Below, piece after piece: positions 18,356 to 31,799 of a DNA stretch of 64,000 nt. Numbering within the stretch: the first letter of the stretch is position 1; the number at the start of each line of letters is the position of its first letter. The notes beneath the pieces are model-generated. The model had not been told where the DNA came from. It made no database searches and was given only the letters and a program-made list of their open reading frames with translations. The position numbers and the translations under genes were made by a program. The DNA lies in NCBI RefSeq assembly GCF_018687715.1, contig NC_056765.1, positions 15,744,501-15,808,500 of the forward strand. The letters run 5' to 3'. The stretch comes from Carya illinoinensis (taxonomy: Eukaryota; Streptophyta; Magnoliopsida; Fagales; Juglandaceae).

Positions 18356-19650
18356 GACTTGGGAAGATTTTTATGCATGAGTTAACCCCATTCACACAAT
18401 ATTGAGCGAGACTGGTAATGGACTTACCTAGCTATACTAGTAGTAGTAGTGGGGAGACACCAAATGCCTAAGAGTAGTACTCTTCATAGGTTCATATATA
18501 GTTCTTGACCAAGGCCTATTGTCTGTATTTTATCTTTCCAGCTTTACATTTTCTAATGTTATGTTTCCAACCTCGTATATGTTGATTTATTTATCATTTG
18601 CATTGCATTTTTATTTTCAGTTGTCCTTTTATAACGAGAAGGAATGAAAAACAATTGAGAAAATTATGAAAAATGCCATAAATGTTTTATTGTACATGAA
18701 TGAGATCGATATTTTTAATGCGATTAATTTTAATATACTCATTACACATTCCTGTTTTAAGTCCTTCACAAAAGTGTATGATACGTATAAGTTGTGTTAA
18801 TGCACGTACAGTCAGATTACAAATCTAACTGATCAATTGATTGATCAGGCTAAATTGCTTGTGTGAGATTTGTGTGGAAAATCAAAATTCTTTATAATTT
18901 AAGGAATTCTCATGCAATATTGGTGAGTTGAGTGCTTTTGAAACAGTGATTGAAATTTTTTATTGGGTCACTTTGCATTAGATGGATCCATCTAGTGTCA
19001 TACATGTCTCTTTGTCAGTTTTGTGACAAAAAATGAATGAATTTGTGCATTACCTAACTTTTAGGAGGAGTTGTACTACAAGATGCAGGAATGAATTAAT
19101 TGATAGAACTGACGGGAGCACGCGTGGATATTAATTGATTTTTCAGTACTGAATCCAGATTACTGCTACATTGATTTTGTTAGTTGGCCTTCTATTCTTT
19201 TACCTGTTAGTTTTCTAAAGTTGATGTACGTGTGTTGCTAGTAGTTAGTTTCAAAATAACATGAATATATTTTTTAAGACATACTTGTGTTGCTAGTAGT
19301 TAGTTTCAAAATAACATGAATATATTTTTTAAGACATTCTCAGTGGATCTATACATGTAATTGGCCGGGTACGTAGTTCTATTTTCGTGTTTTTTGAAAT
19401 TGACCTATGTGGTATTGTTTGATCACAAGCTTTAAGCGCACTTTGACCAATTTTTACGTACGATAGATCTAACCACAAAATTGACTCACCATGTCAATTT
19501 GTCAACAGAACACATTGTTTAATCCTTGTATTTCCAGAGCTTTAGGTACTGGGAGACCCCATTCAGCCAAACCATCCAAGCACTCAGATCATGTCGAGGA
19601 ATCGATATTTGCCGATGCTGATGGATCCTTAGCACTTTCTTTTTTGTTTT
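18356..19650. other. AT-rich intergenic DNA with one short tandem duplication
   Basis: No recognised gene. A plus-strand frame at 19491-19778 is open for 95 codons; its first ~55 codons are not obviously low-complexity and could be an exon remnant, but I recognise nothing in it and its end runs into LINE 3' sequence. Confidence 0.5.
19231..19340. repeat. 55-bp perfect or near-perfect tandem duplication
   Basis: TGTGTTGCTAGTAGTTAGTT and following bases occur at 19231 and again at 19286, ending in AAGACAT in both copies. Confidence 0.9.
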
Positions 19651-19926
19651 TAAGAAGAGTGGAAGATCACATGTCCAAGAGTGACCTCCTCCCATATTTA
19701 TTAAAACCCCTCACTTTTGGCGGAGGAATACCATGGAAACAGAAAACAAAACCCAAGAAAAAACCAAAAGAACCATAATCAAAAAACTAAACAACAACAA
19801 CCCTATAAGATAAGAAAAACAATTAGACCTAACATCTTAAAAATGGGAGGTCTAAACTATCCAATCGGATCAAACCTCGCAAAAACCGAGGCATACTACC
19901 ATTATTATAGAACACCAACTCCGCCC

Positions 19927-22900
19927 CTAAAGCCCATATTTGGCTAACCAATCTGCCACTCTATTACCTTCATGTAAAACATGTTGAAATTAGCATTGTA
20001 TAGTTCGAGTCAACTCAATAATTTCCTCCCAAAAATCCTCTAGGTACCATACACCACATCTTCCTCTCATCCACCAAGAAATAACCACCTTTGAATCCAT
20101 TTCAACTATCACCTTAGTGATATTTAAAGCTTTGCAAATTCTCAAACCTTGAAGAAGGGCCATAAGTTCTGCTTTATTATTGGAGCCAAAACCAACATGT
20201 GAAGCATAAGCCAGGACATGTCCTCCTAATTTGTTACGAATTATCCCCCAAATACCACAAGAACCTGGATTGCCAAGACTGCTACCATCCGTATTTAATT
20301 TATGCCACCCCGACGGTGGCTTAACCCACCTTACTACTATGCAAGAAAGGACATTCAGGGCAACCGGTTTTATCCTCAAGGCCTCAAGAATCATACCATC
20401 TCGATGAGACAACCATTTGGGCCGTTTAGCCATCTAACAAAGGGAACCAAGGCATACACAAATAGAATGGACAATAGTGTTATTGGACTTCAAAATACCT
20501 TCCATCCGAGCTAGACGTCTTCTCCTCCATAACTGCCAATTAACAATGATGGGCATAATACCCACAACAAAACCCACCTATGTAGATGCATTAGCTCGCC
20601 TGAACCAAATCCCTGCATTCTGTTTCCAACCTCTTCCAATAGGAATGCCAAATATAGTGGCAAAAAAGGACCATATTTTTTTAGAGAAATCACCCTCAAA
20701 TATCACATGATTCATATCTTCAATATGACCTACAATACAACAATCACATTTGGAAGCAATAGGAATACCAATACGTTGCAATCTATCATCCACACTCAAG
20801 GCCATATGCCAAGCCCTCCAAAAATGTATAGACATTTTTAACGGAAGACATTTATGCCAAATCCAAGTATGCCAATCAAGAGAAGATACCTTAACCCGAA
20901 TACAGTTCCAGGCAGATTTAGTAGTAAACTTACCTATTTCCATCGGAGTCCAAATCAGAACATCCTTTCCAGAATTAGGCCTTGATAATGAAATTAAAAT
21001 CTCATCCACCTTCTCCCCCTACTAATCTTTCTAACATATCCACATCCCAACTGTCTGATAACCGACAGTCTTTTATTTCAAACAAAGGTGAACCAACTTG
21101 GGACATATCATTTATAAGTGGGCCATTCTCCCTCCGTTTATCATACCAGAAAAAAATATCCTTCTCTAATCTTCTATTTTGAATTATTCAACAACAACGG
21201 TATACAATTTGCAACCATTCTCCAAAACCTAGACCCTTTTGAGGCTTGAATTAAGCACCAAGGCTTTGATCCCACATATTTTGCTTTCAAAAAGTTGGCC
21301 CATAAAGAATTACCTTGAATAAGGTTCCACACAAAACGCATATGCAAAGCTTTCTGACAATCCTGAAGAGCCCGCAAACCGAGCCCCCCTTCGTCCACCG
21401 GATTGCAAATATGTCACCATGCCACCCATTTTCTTTTATCTTGCCCATCTAATTCTCCCCAAAAGAAAGAACTCATCAACTTATGAATCTTGGAAATGAT
21501 AACTTGAAGGACCTGTAAAACAGCAAATAGGTGAATCGTCGTGCTAGAAATAACATGTCGTAACAAAGTGAGCTTTCCACCAGAAGATAGTAGCTGCATT
21601 TTCCAACCACTAATTTTTTACCTCACTTTATTCATCATATCTTCTAAGTGGACCTGTTCAAGTTTTCCCAAAATAATCGGCACCCCCAGGTATTTGAAAG
21701 GGAAAGTCCCCTCTCTGAACCCCGTACTCCATAACAGTCTGTGCTTTCTTCTAGTGGAAATTTTATTCGAACAATATAATGTTGATTTCTATATATTGAT
21801 AGCCTGTCCCAACCACCTCTCATATTGGCTCAAAATTTGCTGAAGAACTCGAACCGATCTCTGGCTACCATTGGAAAAAAGCATGACATCATCAGCATTT
21901 ATCAAATGAGAAACAATAGGTGTACCTCGAGCCTGTGAAAACAACCCAAACTTGTGCTCTTGAACACTTCTCTAGATCAACCGGGATAAGACCTCTTGCT
22001 GTATGATAAATAAATAAGGTGACAGCAGATGATCACCTTGACAAAGACCTCGGCCTCCCGAAAAGAAGCCCTTAGCTGTACCATTCATCATGATCGAGTA
22101 CCAAGGGCTAGAAATACAAATATGCACCAAATCATAGAATTGAGAAGAAAAACCAAACTTGTGCAAGACTTTGATCAGAAAGGCCTAGTCCACATGATCA
22201 TAGGCTTTTGCCATATCTACTTTTAGCATAATATTATCCCCATGAATTCTTCTATTAATGGAGTGAACCATTTCCGAAATGAGGCTAATATTCTCAAAGA
22301 TGCTTCTTCCAGGAATAAAAGCACCTTGCTCCAGAGAAATCAGGAGAGGTAGTAAACCTGTCAAACAAGATACAATAATCTTGGAGCAAATTTTATAAAA
22401 AACATAGCAAAGGCTGATGGGGCGGAACTTATCAAAACCTGTAGGCGACTCCACCTTTGGTATTAAAACCAAATATGAAGCCATAAAATATTTGGGAAGA
22501 TTCTTTGACACAAAAAATTCTTGCACTACCTTCCACACATCAACTTTAACAATCTCCCAACAAGTTTTATAGAAACCCGACCCAAATCCATCTGGGCCCG
22601 GTGCACTCTGAGGCGGAATAGAAGACACAACCTCAAACACTTCCTCTATAGTGGGAGGACGAATGAGGGAGGTATTATCCTCCTCTAAAATGACTGGCGG
22701 AATATAATCTTCAAGACTAGGCCGCTCTGTAGGTGACTCCCCATGAAGAACAAAAGTGAAGTACTCTACTGCCCCTTGGTGAATACTTTCTGGTGTCTCA
22801 AAAACCACCCCATTTGACCGCATATGTAGCACTTTTTCCCTTCTTTTATTAGCAACGCAAGCATGATAGAACTTGGTATTCCGATCCCCCTCCATCTTCC

Positions 22901-23945
22901 ATTTTAACTTAGCCATCTGTGCCAATCTCACATCTTCCTGACATCTCCAATTAGCCAAATCAGAAACTGCCTCATGTAATTCTTTCCCCAAATTGTCTTC
23001 CCAAGATAATTGCAATTGCTGCTCAATTTCCTCAATCTATTTTTCAAGAGCATCAACACGACTCAAAGTATGGCCAAAGACCCTTTTATTCCATTCTCGA
23101 AGTGCCACCTTTGTCATTTTTAATTTTCTAGTCAAATTATAGATAGTCGAACCATCCATACGGACCTCCCAAGCTGACCGAACACAATCTAAAAAATTGT
23201 GATGGTCCACCCACATCTGCTAGAAACTGAACGGAGCAGGGCCATAGGAGAAAGGATCCTGCATAAGTTCAATAAACATGGGAGCATGATCTGAAGTCGA
23301 ACGCGGTAGATAAGAACAACAAGTATTAGGAAACAAAGCCAAGAAAGAACTATCCATGAGAGCGCAATCAAGGCGCGCCCAAGAACGAGCCAGCCCCGTT
23401 TGCCCATTACACCAAGAAAAAACACTCCCTTTCGTCACCATCTCCATCAAACCTCCTTGATGAATCCAATTATTAAACTCCTCCATAGCCATTATAGTCC
23501 GAGGCCTACCACCTCTTCTTTCAGAATCATTCCGTATAATATTAAAATCAGCCACAAACATACAAGAGTTGAAACCCACATTATTAATTTTAAGGTCCTC
23601 CCAAAGGAGACGTCTCTCCTCCAAGGTACACTTGGCATAAATAATTGTAAGCAAGAATTTCATATTACCTTCGCCAACCATAATAGAAATAAATTGCATA
23701 CCCATCCGAACAAAATGCACCATATGAGTGCTATTCCAAAAAATCCATATTTTACCCCCTTCACCCTCATTAGAAATATAGTTACCAAAATTCAGCCTTC
23801 GTGCCAATTGATGTGCACCCTCTACATTTTGAAAAGGTTCTAAAAGAGCAACAACTTTTGGTCTCAATTTTCCAATCAACTTCTTTAATCTATTTTGAGA
23901 GGTGCCAACCCCCTTAATATTCCATACAAAGATGGACTCAATCAT
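19927..23945 (-). pseudogene. LINE ORF2: endonuclease, reverse transcriptase, zf-RVT, RNase H
   Basis: Order on the minus strand: AP-like endonuclease at 23945-23220 (FVWNIKGVG, ALLEPF, VADFN where GDFN is usual, RLDCAL, SDHAP). RT at ~23015-21170 includes SAPGPDGFGSGFYK, FRPISLCYV, EQGAFIPGRSI, KVDMAKAYDHVD, RGLCQGD and, near 21880, INADD in place of the usual FADD. The zf-RVT domain at ~21009-20578 has CDCC and H/C residues. RNase H at ~20340-19927 has NTDGSSLGNPG, NNKAEL and MDSK; one in-frame TAA precedes the final HVLHEGNRVADWLA block. Several frame changes and stops separate the pieces. The ORF2 ATG overlaps the ORF1 stop as ATGA. Confidence 0.88.
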
Positions 23946-25609
23946 AGGTTAAGTTTAGAAACTCCAGCATGAGCCCGTGAAGAACTACGCATTTTAACAA
24001 ACATCTTCTTCTTATATTTTTTCTTACCTTCATTTGCCTCAGACTCCGTAAGATAATCTTTCCCTTGATTAAAAACCTCTACTTGAATCTCTGGCTTTGG
24101 TTCCGAAACTACATATTCAATCTCAATCAATTCCTCAACTTTTTCATTCTCAGTTTCCTCTTCACCCATCCTCTCCGTTTGCACTTCAAGTTGTTCAGTC
24201 TCATCACATTGCACCTCTATGAAAGGCACATTCTGATCTGTGTTTAAGCATCCCAGTATCATAGTCGATTCCCCTAGATCACCACACGTAGCATTGTCCA
24301 CATTTTTTGTCCTCCTCACATTACCTCTGTGTTCTTCATTAACAGACAGATCCTATATAGCCTCCAGTTCTGTAAACTTCACTTCATTGCCAACCTGGTC
24401 AATCACTAAAACATTATTATTTTCAGATTCCACAATCCGCACATGTTCGTCACTTATCGGAAGCACCCCCAAAGATTCAGACGGCGGATTTAAATCCACC
24501 GTAGCCCTCTCCACGACTTCCACTGGACCCGCTTGCTCCTTGCCACTGCTCTGCATATTTTCCACACTAACAATGGGCATATTAATTTCTGTATCTTTTT
24601 CTTTCATTTCCTCTCCATTAACAACAATCGGTTGCTCATTCTCCTGCTTATCCTTCTTCCCTTTACGTCCATACCCGTTCTGCCCAGACTTTCCTCTGCA
24701 TGTTCGAGTATTGTGTCCCTGCATTTTACACGTTATGCAATATGCCGGGAGAGTCTTGTAAATCACCTCTTGCTTGCAACTAGACGGTAATCCCAGAGCC
24801 CCAATCTTGAAATGAGAAAGAGGAGGTTTTCCAGCATCAACTTCTACACATAAACGTGCTCCATCCATACGTGTAGCACACCTGGTTGGGTTGTCACGCC
24901 GGATAAACCTTCCTATCGGCATCATGAGGATATTCAAGAATGACTCTTGATAAAAATTCAGAGGGAGTCTTGGAAGGTAAACCCAGACCAGCACTCTTAA
25001 TGGTTCTACATCTTCATCAAATTCTGGGGACCATCGAAACGGATGATAAAAGCTTCCATTAATTTCACACACCTCCCACGAGAGAGACTTCATGAAATCA
25101 GCTTCATTCATCATACGTACAAACACATTCCGAGGACGTCGCATGGAAGATACAACCGAATTGGAAGAGAGTCCCAATCGGCTATGAATGAAAGATCGAA
25201 CGGCATCCAACGAAGGTCTCTGTTTTAGGAATTTCAGAACAACAGAAAAGTGGAATGGTTTCGCTGACCTTGCAATCTCCTCTTTGGAGAATTGAAAGAA
25301 CATCTCACCATCAACCACCTTAGGAAGCCTAGACGTAAGAACCATCTCATGGATGGGTTGCAGAACAGCAGCCACCAGATCGGCAAAAGAGGGCAGACTG
25401 GAGCCACCCTCAATGGCAGCCTCACATAGAGACCAGTACGTGCGGCTGAAACCTGTAACCCTATTCAGTGGATTAGAAGATCGATCAATTTTTTGAATTG
25501 ATTCATCTAATGAATGACAAGCTAGACAAGATGGACAAAAGCCTCAAAACACTCCAACAGAGGATTGATTCGCCCTCATCAAATCATCATCAGACACTAG
25601 GGACTCCAT
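23942..25609 (-). pseudogene. LINE ORF1: DUF4283/zinc-knuckle RNA-binding protein with two in-frame stops
   Basis: I place the start at the ATG at 25609 because the frame reads from there (MESLVSDDDLM...) into the conserved part, interrupted only by TGA at 25546-25544 and TAG at 24355-24353. It ends at the TGA at 23944-23942. That gives 556 codons including stops. Conserved content: a DUF4283-like RNA-recognition fold (FSVVLKFLKQRP, MRRPRNVFVRM, SPEFDEDVEPLRVLVWVYLP), then a CCHC knuckle CITCKMQGHNTRTC with all four ligands, then a long acidic low-complexity tail. In plant LINEs this protein coats the RNA. Without the two stops it would be a normal-length ORF1. Confidence 0.85.
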
Positions 25610-25699
25610 GTTTGGAAGCTGATTAACTCAACTTAAAAGAGGGTGGTTGAGTCAGTGGTAACTAACTTGATTAAACATATATTAAACAAAATGGTGGAA

Positions 25700-26885
25700 G
25701 ACCTGGAGGCTGGCCACATAACTCCTGAGTAGGCTCCAGTCCAAAAGCTTCACTGGTTAATATCTTCACGAGGGAGATATTAATATCACTGCGACCATAT
25801 GATCATCTATCAATAAATAAAGACTAGATATTGGACTTTGAAGTTTGATCATATGTACGAATTCTAGAGTATCAATATCTGCACATGTTTGTTGCTTAGC
25901 ATTGCACTAGCTACATATGTACTGGCTAGCTTGGTTGTTTAATTTGGTATTTTAATTACATGCATGCGTGTTTAGATGTTTATCATGTATTCAGCATATA
26001 TTAACGATGTTTGTGCTTGGTTTAACTGCCATCTCTAGTTGCCATCTATCTTCTTCTTCTTCTTCTTCTTATTTTGAGTTGGATTTTCGTGGAGGGTTAA
26101 ATTCAATGCACGTTGCTGTAGCATGGGGTGTCTTATAACAAGTTATTGATTGGTTATGAAGCTTCATAGCAGAGAGGAGCCTTTTCCTTAAAATTTTAAG
26201 GCTTTATAATGTATAGAAAAGTTTATTTGTGTGGTGGATCCAGTTCTTTGAGCCAGAGATAATTAGCAAAAGTACTGAATGATTAGCAGATAGATGTGGT
26301 TCTTGAGTTTGTGGCATAAAATGGCATTGCAATGAAATCACACTGTATGAATTATGGACATATGAAAATGGATTGCAGTTTAATACATACACGGAGGCTA
26401 TGAAATGACCACAAGGAAAAGCCATGGAGCAAGATAGAGAACTATCCCTCCTCAGGAGGAAGTTGACTATAATCTGTAGGAAATTTGGTAACAATTTAAA
26501 GGGAAGTATCATGTCAGGTATGAGGTGGACAGCTAGAAGAGCAGCTGACAAATTGAAAGGTGATTCCACCTTGTTTAATGTATTGAATCCAGAGAGAGAC
26601 AGAGAGACAGACGTAGTTATGAAGAACTAGCCAATTCCGTATTTATCTTGCATAGTGGCTTGAAGTCTTGAGCAAGGAAAAAAGCGTACTATTAGATGTA
26701 TCGAGGAAAAGAGATGCTCAATGTCTTTGCAAGACAAGCTCACATTGAAAATAATGTGTTTTGTTCGTGCTAAAGTATTCATGGATTCATATTTTGATCA
26801 TGGTTTTGTTCGTTTGCTTTTAAGTATTTTTTTTACCTTTGGAGAGAGGATCTTTGCTTTTGAAGTGGAAGATGAAATTAATCTT
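25700..26885. other. Intergenic DNA, no clear gene
   Basis: Contains a CTT microsatellite at about 26049-26070 and a 68-codon plus-strand frame (26424-26630) that I do not recognise. Confidence 0.5.
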
Positions 26886-27262
26886 TAGGCCTCGTTTGGT
26901 TACACAGTTTATATGAGATAAGGATGAGATATTTTGAATAGTAGTAAGATTTTTGAGTTAAGATGAGATGAAATAGTTTGTTAAAAAAGTGTGTTTGGAT
27001 AGTGAGATGAAATGAAATAGTTTTCACCTTTTGGGATTTGATAAATGGGTAGGTCCCATGGTTGTGAGAGGACTTGTTCACTTATTATTTTGCACTGTTC
27101 ATTTATTGTTTTGTACTATTCACATATTATTTCTGTCAGTTTTGCATTGTTCACTCACTATTTTGCACTCTTCACTTAATTTTTATACTGTTTATTTCAG
27201 TGGAAGTTTTCCAAACTTAGAGATGAAATGCACCATTTGGATAGGCAAAGCCTCGATCTGTG
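26886..27262. mobile_element. MITE-like repeat
   Basis: The left end AGGCCTCGTTTGGTTACAC and the right end (reverse complement AGGCTTTGCCTATCCAAATGG) form imperfect inverted ends. Next to both ends are GATGAGAT/GATGAAAT motifs, and the interior is rich in TTGCACTNTTCA repeats (27080-27180). The pattern is typical of widespread plant MITEs. No transposase and no certain TSD. Confidence 0.5.
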
Positions 27263-28497
27263 CCGTACAAGCCAGATGAGATACTTTATTGGGCATCCAT
27301 ACCGGCCCTTAATCTTATCTTGGAGGAACTTTGCAATTGGTTATTTAATAATTGAGATTATATATCATTTATTTATTTCACTTTTAAGCTATTGTAGTTA
27401 TCTAGAGTTGGCCACTGCAATAATTTTTTCTACTGTAGAGTAAACAAGTTTTATTTTCCAGGAAATTTACTGAGTCCTATGGATCAGTCAGATTCTTCAG
27501 AAGCAAGTCAAACAGCCCCAATAAAAACAAAGAAACTATTGATTACTGGTATGTTGCAGCTTGGACTTGACTTGTGGATTATTTGCTTGTAAAAGTGATA
27601 CTTTAGCCGTCCACCTTTTTTTCGGAGTAATTCAAGATGCAAAAGAGCCTTTTAGTTTTATTGAATTGCGCCAATCTGAGTTTTATTTGACTTAATTCTC
27701 CCAAGATAGCTTCAAATACTAATCTAACCTTTCGATTGGTAGCAACTCCTTGTCGATCGGTGTTACTAGATTTCTCATTCGCCAAACAGTCATGTTATTG
27801 GAGATAATATTGCATCTTTGATTTGATTATTATACTAATTTTATTTTCATATTTATGAAATGATCAAGAAATTTAATTTTCATAATTATCATAATCTTTA
27901 CCTTAACTCATCTTTTATGTTATTTTTCAATATTTTGATTTTCATCATTTCAATTTCTTTTATATTTTATATTTCATTAGTTCTAATGAGCTAGAGAAAA
28001 AAAGGATTATAATCGTGGTCTATTCAGATAGAAGTTTTGGAATATCGAGATCTTTGTAATGTCAAGCAAATTGAAGTAAATTATATTGAAGATGAACGCG
28101 GGTCGAGTTTGTGGCAGAGCATGCATGGCCTTGCGTGCAATGGGAAGCAAACAGTGTCAATTAATGACTTGTAGAAAGTATGAGTGCAGCTAAAATTTAT
28201 AATGGAAAGTATTTCTAAAAGGTCCAAAGCTTATGCATTTAATTCGTAGAGTACATTACAGAGGAGGCACTCAACGAGATGAATGGCAAGGTTATTTCTC
28301 ACACATCTTCCTGGGTCCCATTTTCTCCTATTTTTCACTTGGATTGTAATGCCCAGCCCGTGTAGAAGCCCAAAACACAAGCAAAACCCACGTGCCCTAA
28401 CCCTAAACAAGATAATTCCTCTCCTCTTCATCCTTTTCTCTTTTTTCTTTTTTCTCTATGCAGGAAGTCGCTGCCCACCGATCAATGTCCTTGCCTA
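27263..28497. other. Intergenic DNA, possible old LTR start
   Basis: No recognisable gene. TGTAATGCCCAGCCCGTG at ~28347 resembles the start of gypsy LTRs, followed by a pyrimidine-rich stretch (28415-28460), but no partner repeat is visible. Confidence 0.4.
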
Positions 28498-28860
28498 GGG
28501 CTAAGGTATTATTAATAACTTATCACTAGTTATTAATCTCATTACTTTATATATGATTAATCAATAATCACTAAACTCTAGTAATATTGTATTCATAAGA
28601 TTATATGAACTATAGTAATACACATGTTTAGTGTTAATATCTATTATTATTAATTAATAAGTTCATACTACTAGAATACTAGACTAGTGTCTATTGAGTA
28701 TTGTGTAGTGAGTCATGTGACTAGTAGTAGCAATCTAGTATTAATTGTTACATAATACATATGTATTATAAGTTATAAATACAAACATAAATAATATTTT
28801 TATTTTATGCAAATATAAGACCGTAGGGTATCAATATGTATCAATATACTCATTTTGTAG

Positions 28861-29390
28861 TTAATATATGGTACAAGTATAATAGTATTATTATACTATA
28901 GTATTCTACTAATTAGTATAACCATAATATTATATTATGAGTAATAAATTATAATGTTTGACAAAATATAATGCTAGACAATTTTATATAATTGAATAGT
29001 ATAAATAAATGTAGTTTTTTTTACAACACTACTTGCTGGTTTTAAAAATTATATTATATAACAATTAACATGTATTATAATTTATAGACTATAGCATTTT
29101 TTCTTTTTTTATATAGAATACTGGTTTTGGTTAATATACGGTATTAGTGTTATAGTATTATTATATTATACTAATTAATATAACTATAATTTTATATTAT
29201 GAGTACTAAATTATAATGTTTGATAAAATAATATTAGACAATTTTATATAATTAAATACTATAAATAAATACAGTTTTTTACACAACACTACTTGCTAGT
29301 TTTAAAAATTAGAGTATATAATAATTAACATGTATTATAATTTATAGACTACAATATTTTTTAAAAATAGAATAATATTTAAATTAGTAT
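28861..29390. repeat. Two tandem copies of a ~270-bp AT-rich unit
   Basis: The unit starting TTAATATATGG at 28861 recurs from 29131 (TTAATATACGG). Shared blocks include AACACTACTTGCT and ACATGTATTATAATTTATAG. The copies differ by numerous substitutions and small indels. The surrounding 28500-29410 is extremely AT-rich with no ORF. Confidence 0.85.
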
Positions 29391-29410
29391 TGTATTTAAT
29401 TTTGTATTTA

Positions 29411-30612
29411 CTTACTTTGGTTCTGTGAGGGTCTGAGGTCGTTGGATCAACCAATCTATATCATAGAAGCCATTGATTCCATTACCGATTACAAACTTAC
29501 ACTCTTTACTAACTACTCTTGTGTTGTTTCACCCTTGACTGTCGAAGTCTCATACGCTTGCTCACACTTCGATTCCCTTCTTCAAACTTTCTCTTAGACC
29601 CATCAAGAAACCCTAGCCTCCTCTAAGCCTCTTATGCTTACATCGATTATGGGTTACCTCCTAATTCCTATTTGATTTACATGGAATGATGGAACCAAGG
29701 GTTCAATCCTTGATTCTCGAATGCTTGTAGCCAGGGATTCTCGAGCGACCTCGAGTGATACTGGCTACAATTGCAAGAAACCCTAGTAGATATAGTCGAC
29801 GACTGTATTTTTTGCGAGCCGTGGCTGTAATCTCAACCTCTGAGATCACAACCGATCCTTGACAAATGGATCATTAAATGCATGCATTGTTTTACTGCCA
29901 AACAACTGAATCCCTGATTCTATGGTTTGTGGTTCTCTAGTTCGTCGATTTGTCTGTCTATGAGTCGATTACCCAAGTTATTTTCCTCTTTGTAAGCATT
30001 TGGTTGGGAACTTGGCAGATTTGGTTGATCTTATCTAGTTATAGTTTGATCTAATTATTTTTGACGATTCATTATGGTTCTATCCTAACTCTTTATACGT
30101 TATAGTATTATTACATTTTAGATCTAGATAAAATCATTTATATACACTATACGCTTAACTCCTAAGTGGTCAGTGGTGTGACACTATTCTGGCATACTTC
30201 ACCAATCATATATGCATACTTCTATGACTATCCAATGTCTATCACTTTGATTGATAAGTTTATTCTTTATTTATTCACCTATTTTGTAATTGCAGAATAT
30301 GCCTTGTTAGACCTTAGGTTGTTAACTTCATCCTATATTCATTTTGCTATTGTTTACAATTTTACAAATACATGTTCGAGCTTTATATTTCATATCTGAG
30401 TATTGTGGAAAAAACCTTCTGAAGAGCTTGCCTACAAATCTGTGCCTAAAGCAAAATTTCCAATCTGCTGTGAGTTCTCTTAGGTTATTTGCTATTTAAT
30501 GATGCTTTATGTTCTTGCTTGAACTATTTAATAATGCTTTATTGTTCACATTTCGGTTGATTAGTCTAATCTTATGGTGATTTTGGCCTTAAGTATTGAA
30601 AGATATTTTATT
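29411..30612. other. Non-coding stretch upstream of the repeat array and hAT pseudogene
   Basis: No recognisable coding sequence. It may be the 5' part of the hAT transposon whose coding relic lies at 32143-34200, but I could not identify terminal inverted repeats. Confidence 0.4.
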
Positions 30613-31720
30613 TACATGTCTTGGTTGATTAATCTTTTACAATCTGTTATGTGCTTATGTTTTTGCTTCAAGTATTTAAATATGCTTTCTTGAACCTGTT
30701 TTGGTTAATTATAAATGATCATATATGGTTCTTGTTTCAGCTATTTATTTATGCTATCTTTAACATGTCTTGGTTGATTAATCTTTTACAATTTGTCATG
30801 TATTTATGTTCTTGCTTTAGGTATTTAAAGATGCTTTCTTGAACTTGTTTTGGTTGATTATAAATGATCATATATGGTTCTTGCTTCAACTATTTAATTA
30901 TGCCATTTCTAACATGTCTTGGTTTATTAATCTTTTACAATCTGTCCTGTGATTATGTTCTTGCTTCAAGTATTTAAAGATGCCTTTTTAAACCTGTTTT
31001 GGTTGATTATAAATGATCATATATGGTCCGTGCTTCAACTATTTAATTATACCACCTTTAACATGTCTTGATCGATTAATCTCTTATAATGTGTCCTATG
31101 TTTATGTTCTTGCTTCAAGTATTAAAGTATGCTTTCTTGAACTTGTTTTGGTTGGTTATAAATTATCCTATCTGGTTCTTGCTTCAACTATTTAATTATA
31201 CCATCTTTAACATGCCTTGGTTGATTAATCTTTTACAATTTGTCTTGTGTTTATGTTCTTACTTCAAGTATTTAAATATGCTTTCTTTAACCTGTTTTGG
31301 TTGATTATAAATGATCACATACAGTTCTTGTTTCAACTATTTAATTATGTCATATTTAACATGTCTTGGTTGATTAATCTTATCCAATATGTTATATGTT
31401 TATGTTCGTGCTTTAAGTATTTAAATATGCTTTCTTAAACCTGTTTTGGTTGAGTATAAATGATCATATATGGTTCTTGCTTCAACTATTTAACTATGTC
31501 ATCTCTAACATGTCTTGTTGATGAATCTTATCCAATATGTTCTATGTTTAAGTTTTTGCTTCAAGTATTTAAATGTATATGCTTTTTTGAACGTGTTTTG
31601 GTTGATTATAAATGATCATATCTGGTTCTTGTTTCAACAATTTAATTACCGAATCTTTCACATGTTTTGATTGATTGATCTGATGAATCTAATCCAATCT
31701 ATTTTGTGTTTATGTTCTTA
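30613..31720. repeat. Higher-order tandem repeat: ~150-bp units made of two diverged ~75-bp halves
   Basis: The anchor ACATGTCTTGGTTGATTAAT recurs, with changes, near 30613, 30764, 30914, 31061, 31210, 31360, 31509 and 31660, giving about seven ~150-bp periods. Each unit has two related halves, one with CTTGCTTCAAGTATTTAAA and one with CTTGCTTCAACTATTTAAT. Peptides read from it (FLLQVFKYAF...) are by-products of the repeat. Confidence 0.88.
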
Positions 31721-31799
31721 TTTCAAGTATGAAATGATGTTGTGTTTAACATGTTTTACTTGATAAATTTTATCTAATTTGTTCTATATTTATGATGTT

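Larger units (their letters stand above)
19650..25700 (-). mobile_element. Degraded plant LINE (L1 type)
   Basis: ORF1 and ORF2 of a non-LTR retrotransposon lie in order on the minus strand: DUF4283-zinc-knuckle protein, endonuclease, RT, zf-RVT and RNase H. The ends are estimated. The 5' end lies somewhere upstream of the ORF1 ATG at 25609. The 3' end lies left of the ORF2 stop at 19927 and I could not find a clean poly(A) or TSD. Multiple stops and frameshifts in ORF2 show it is dead. Confidence 0.85.

Noticed and set aside
19491..19778. Host exon left of the LINE
   Set aside because: Unrecognised, and its end is LINE 3' sequence; kept only as a remark in the gap entry.
30613..31720. CRISPR-like regular repeat spacing
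   Set aside because: Units are diverged head-to-tail repeats without unique spacers, in a plant genome; a tandem satellite-type array fits.
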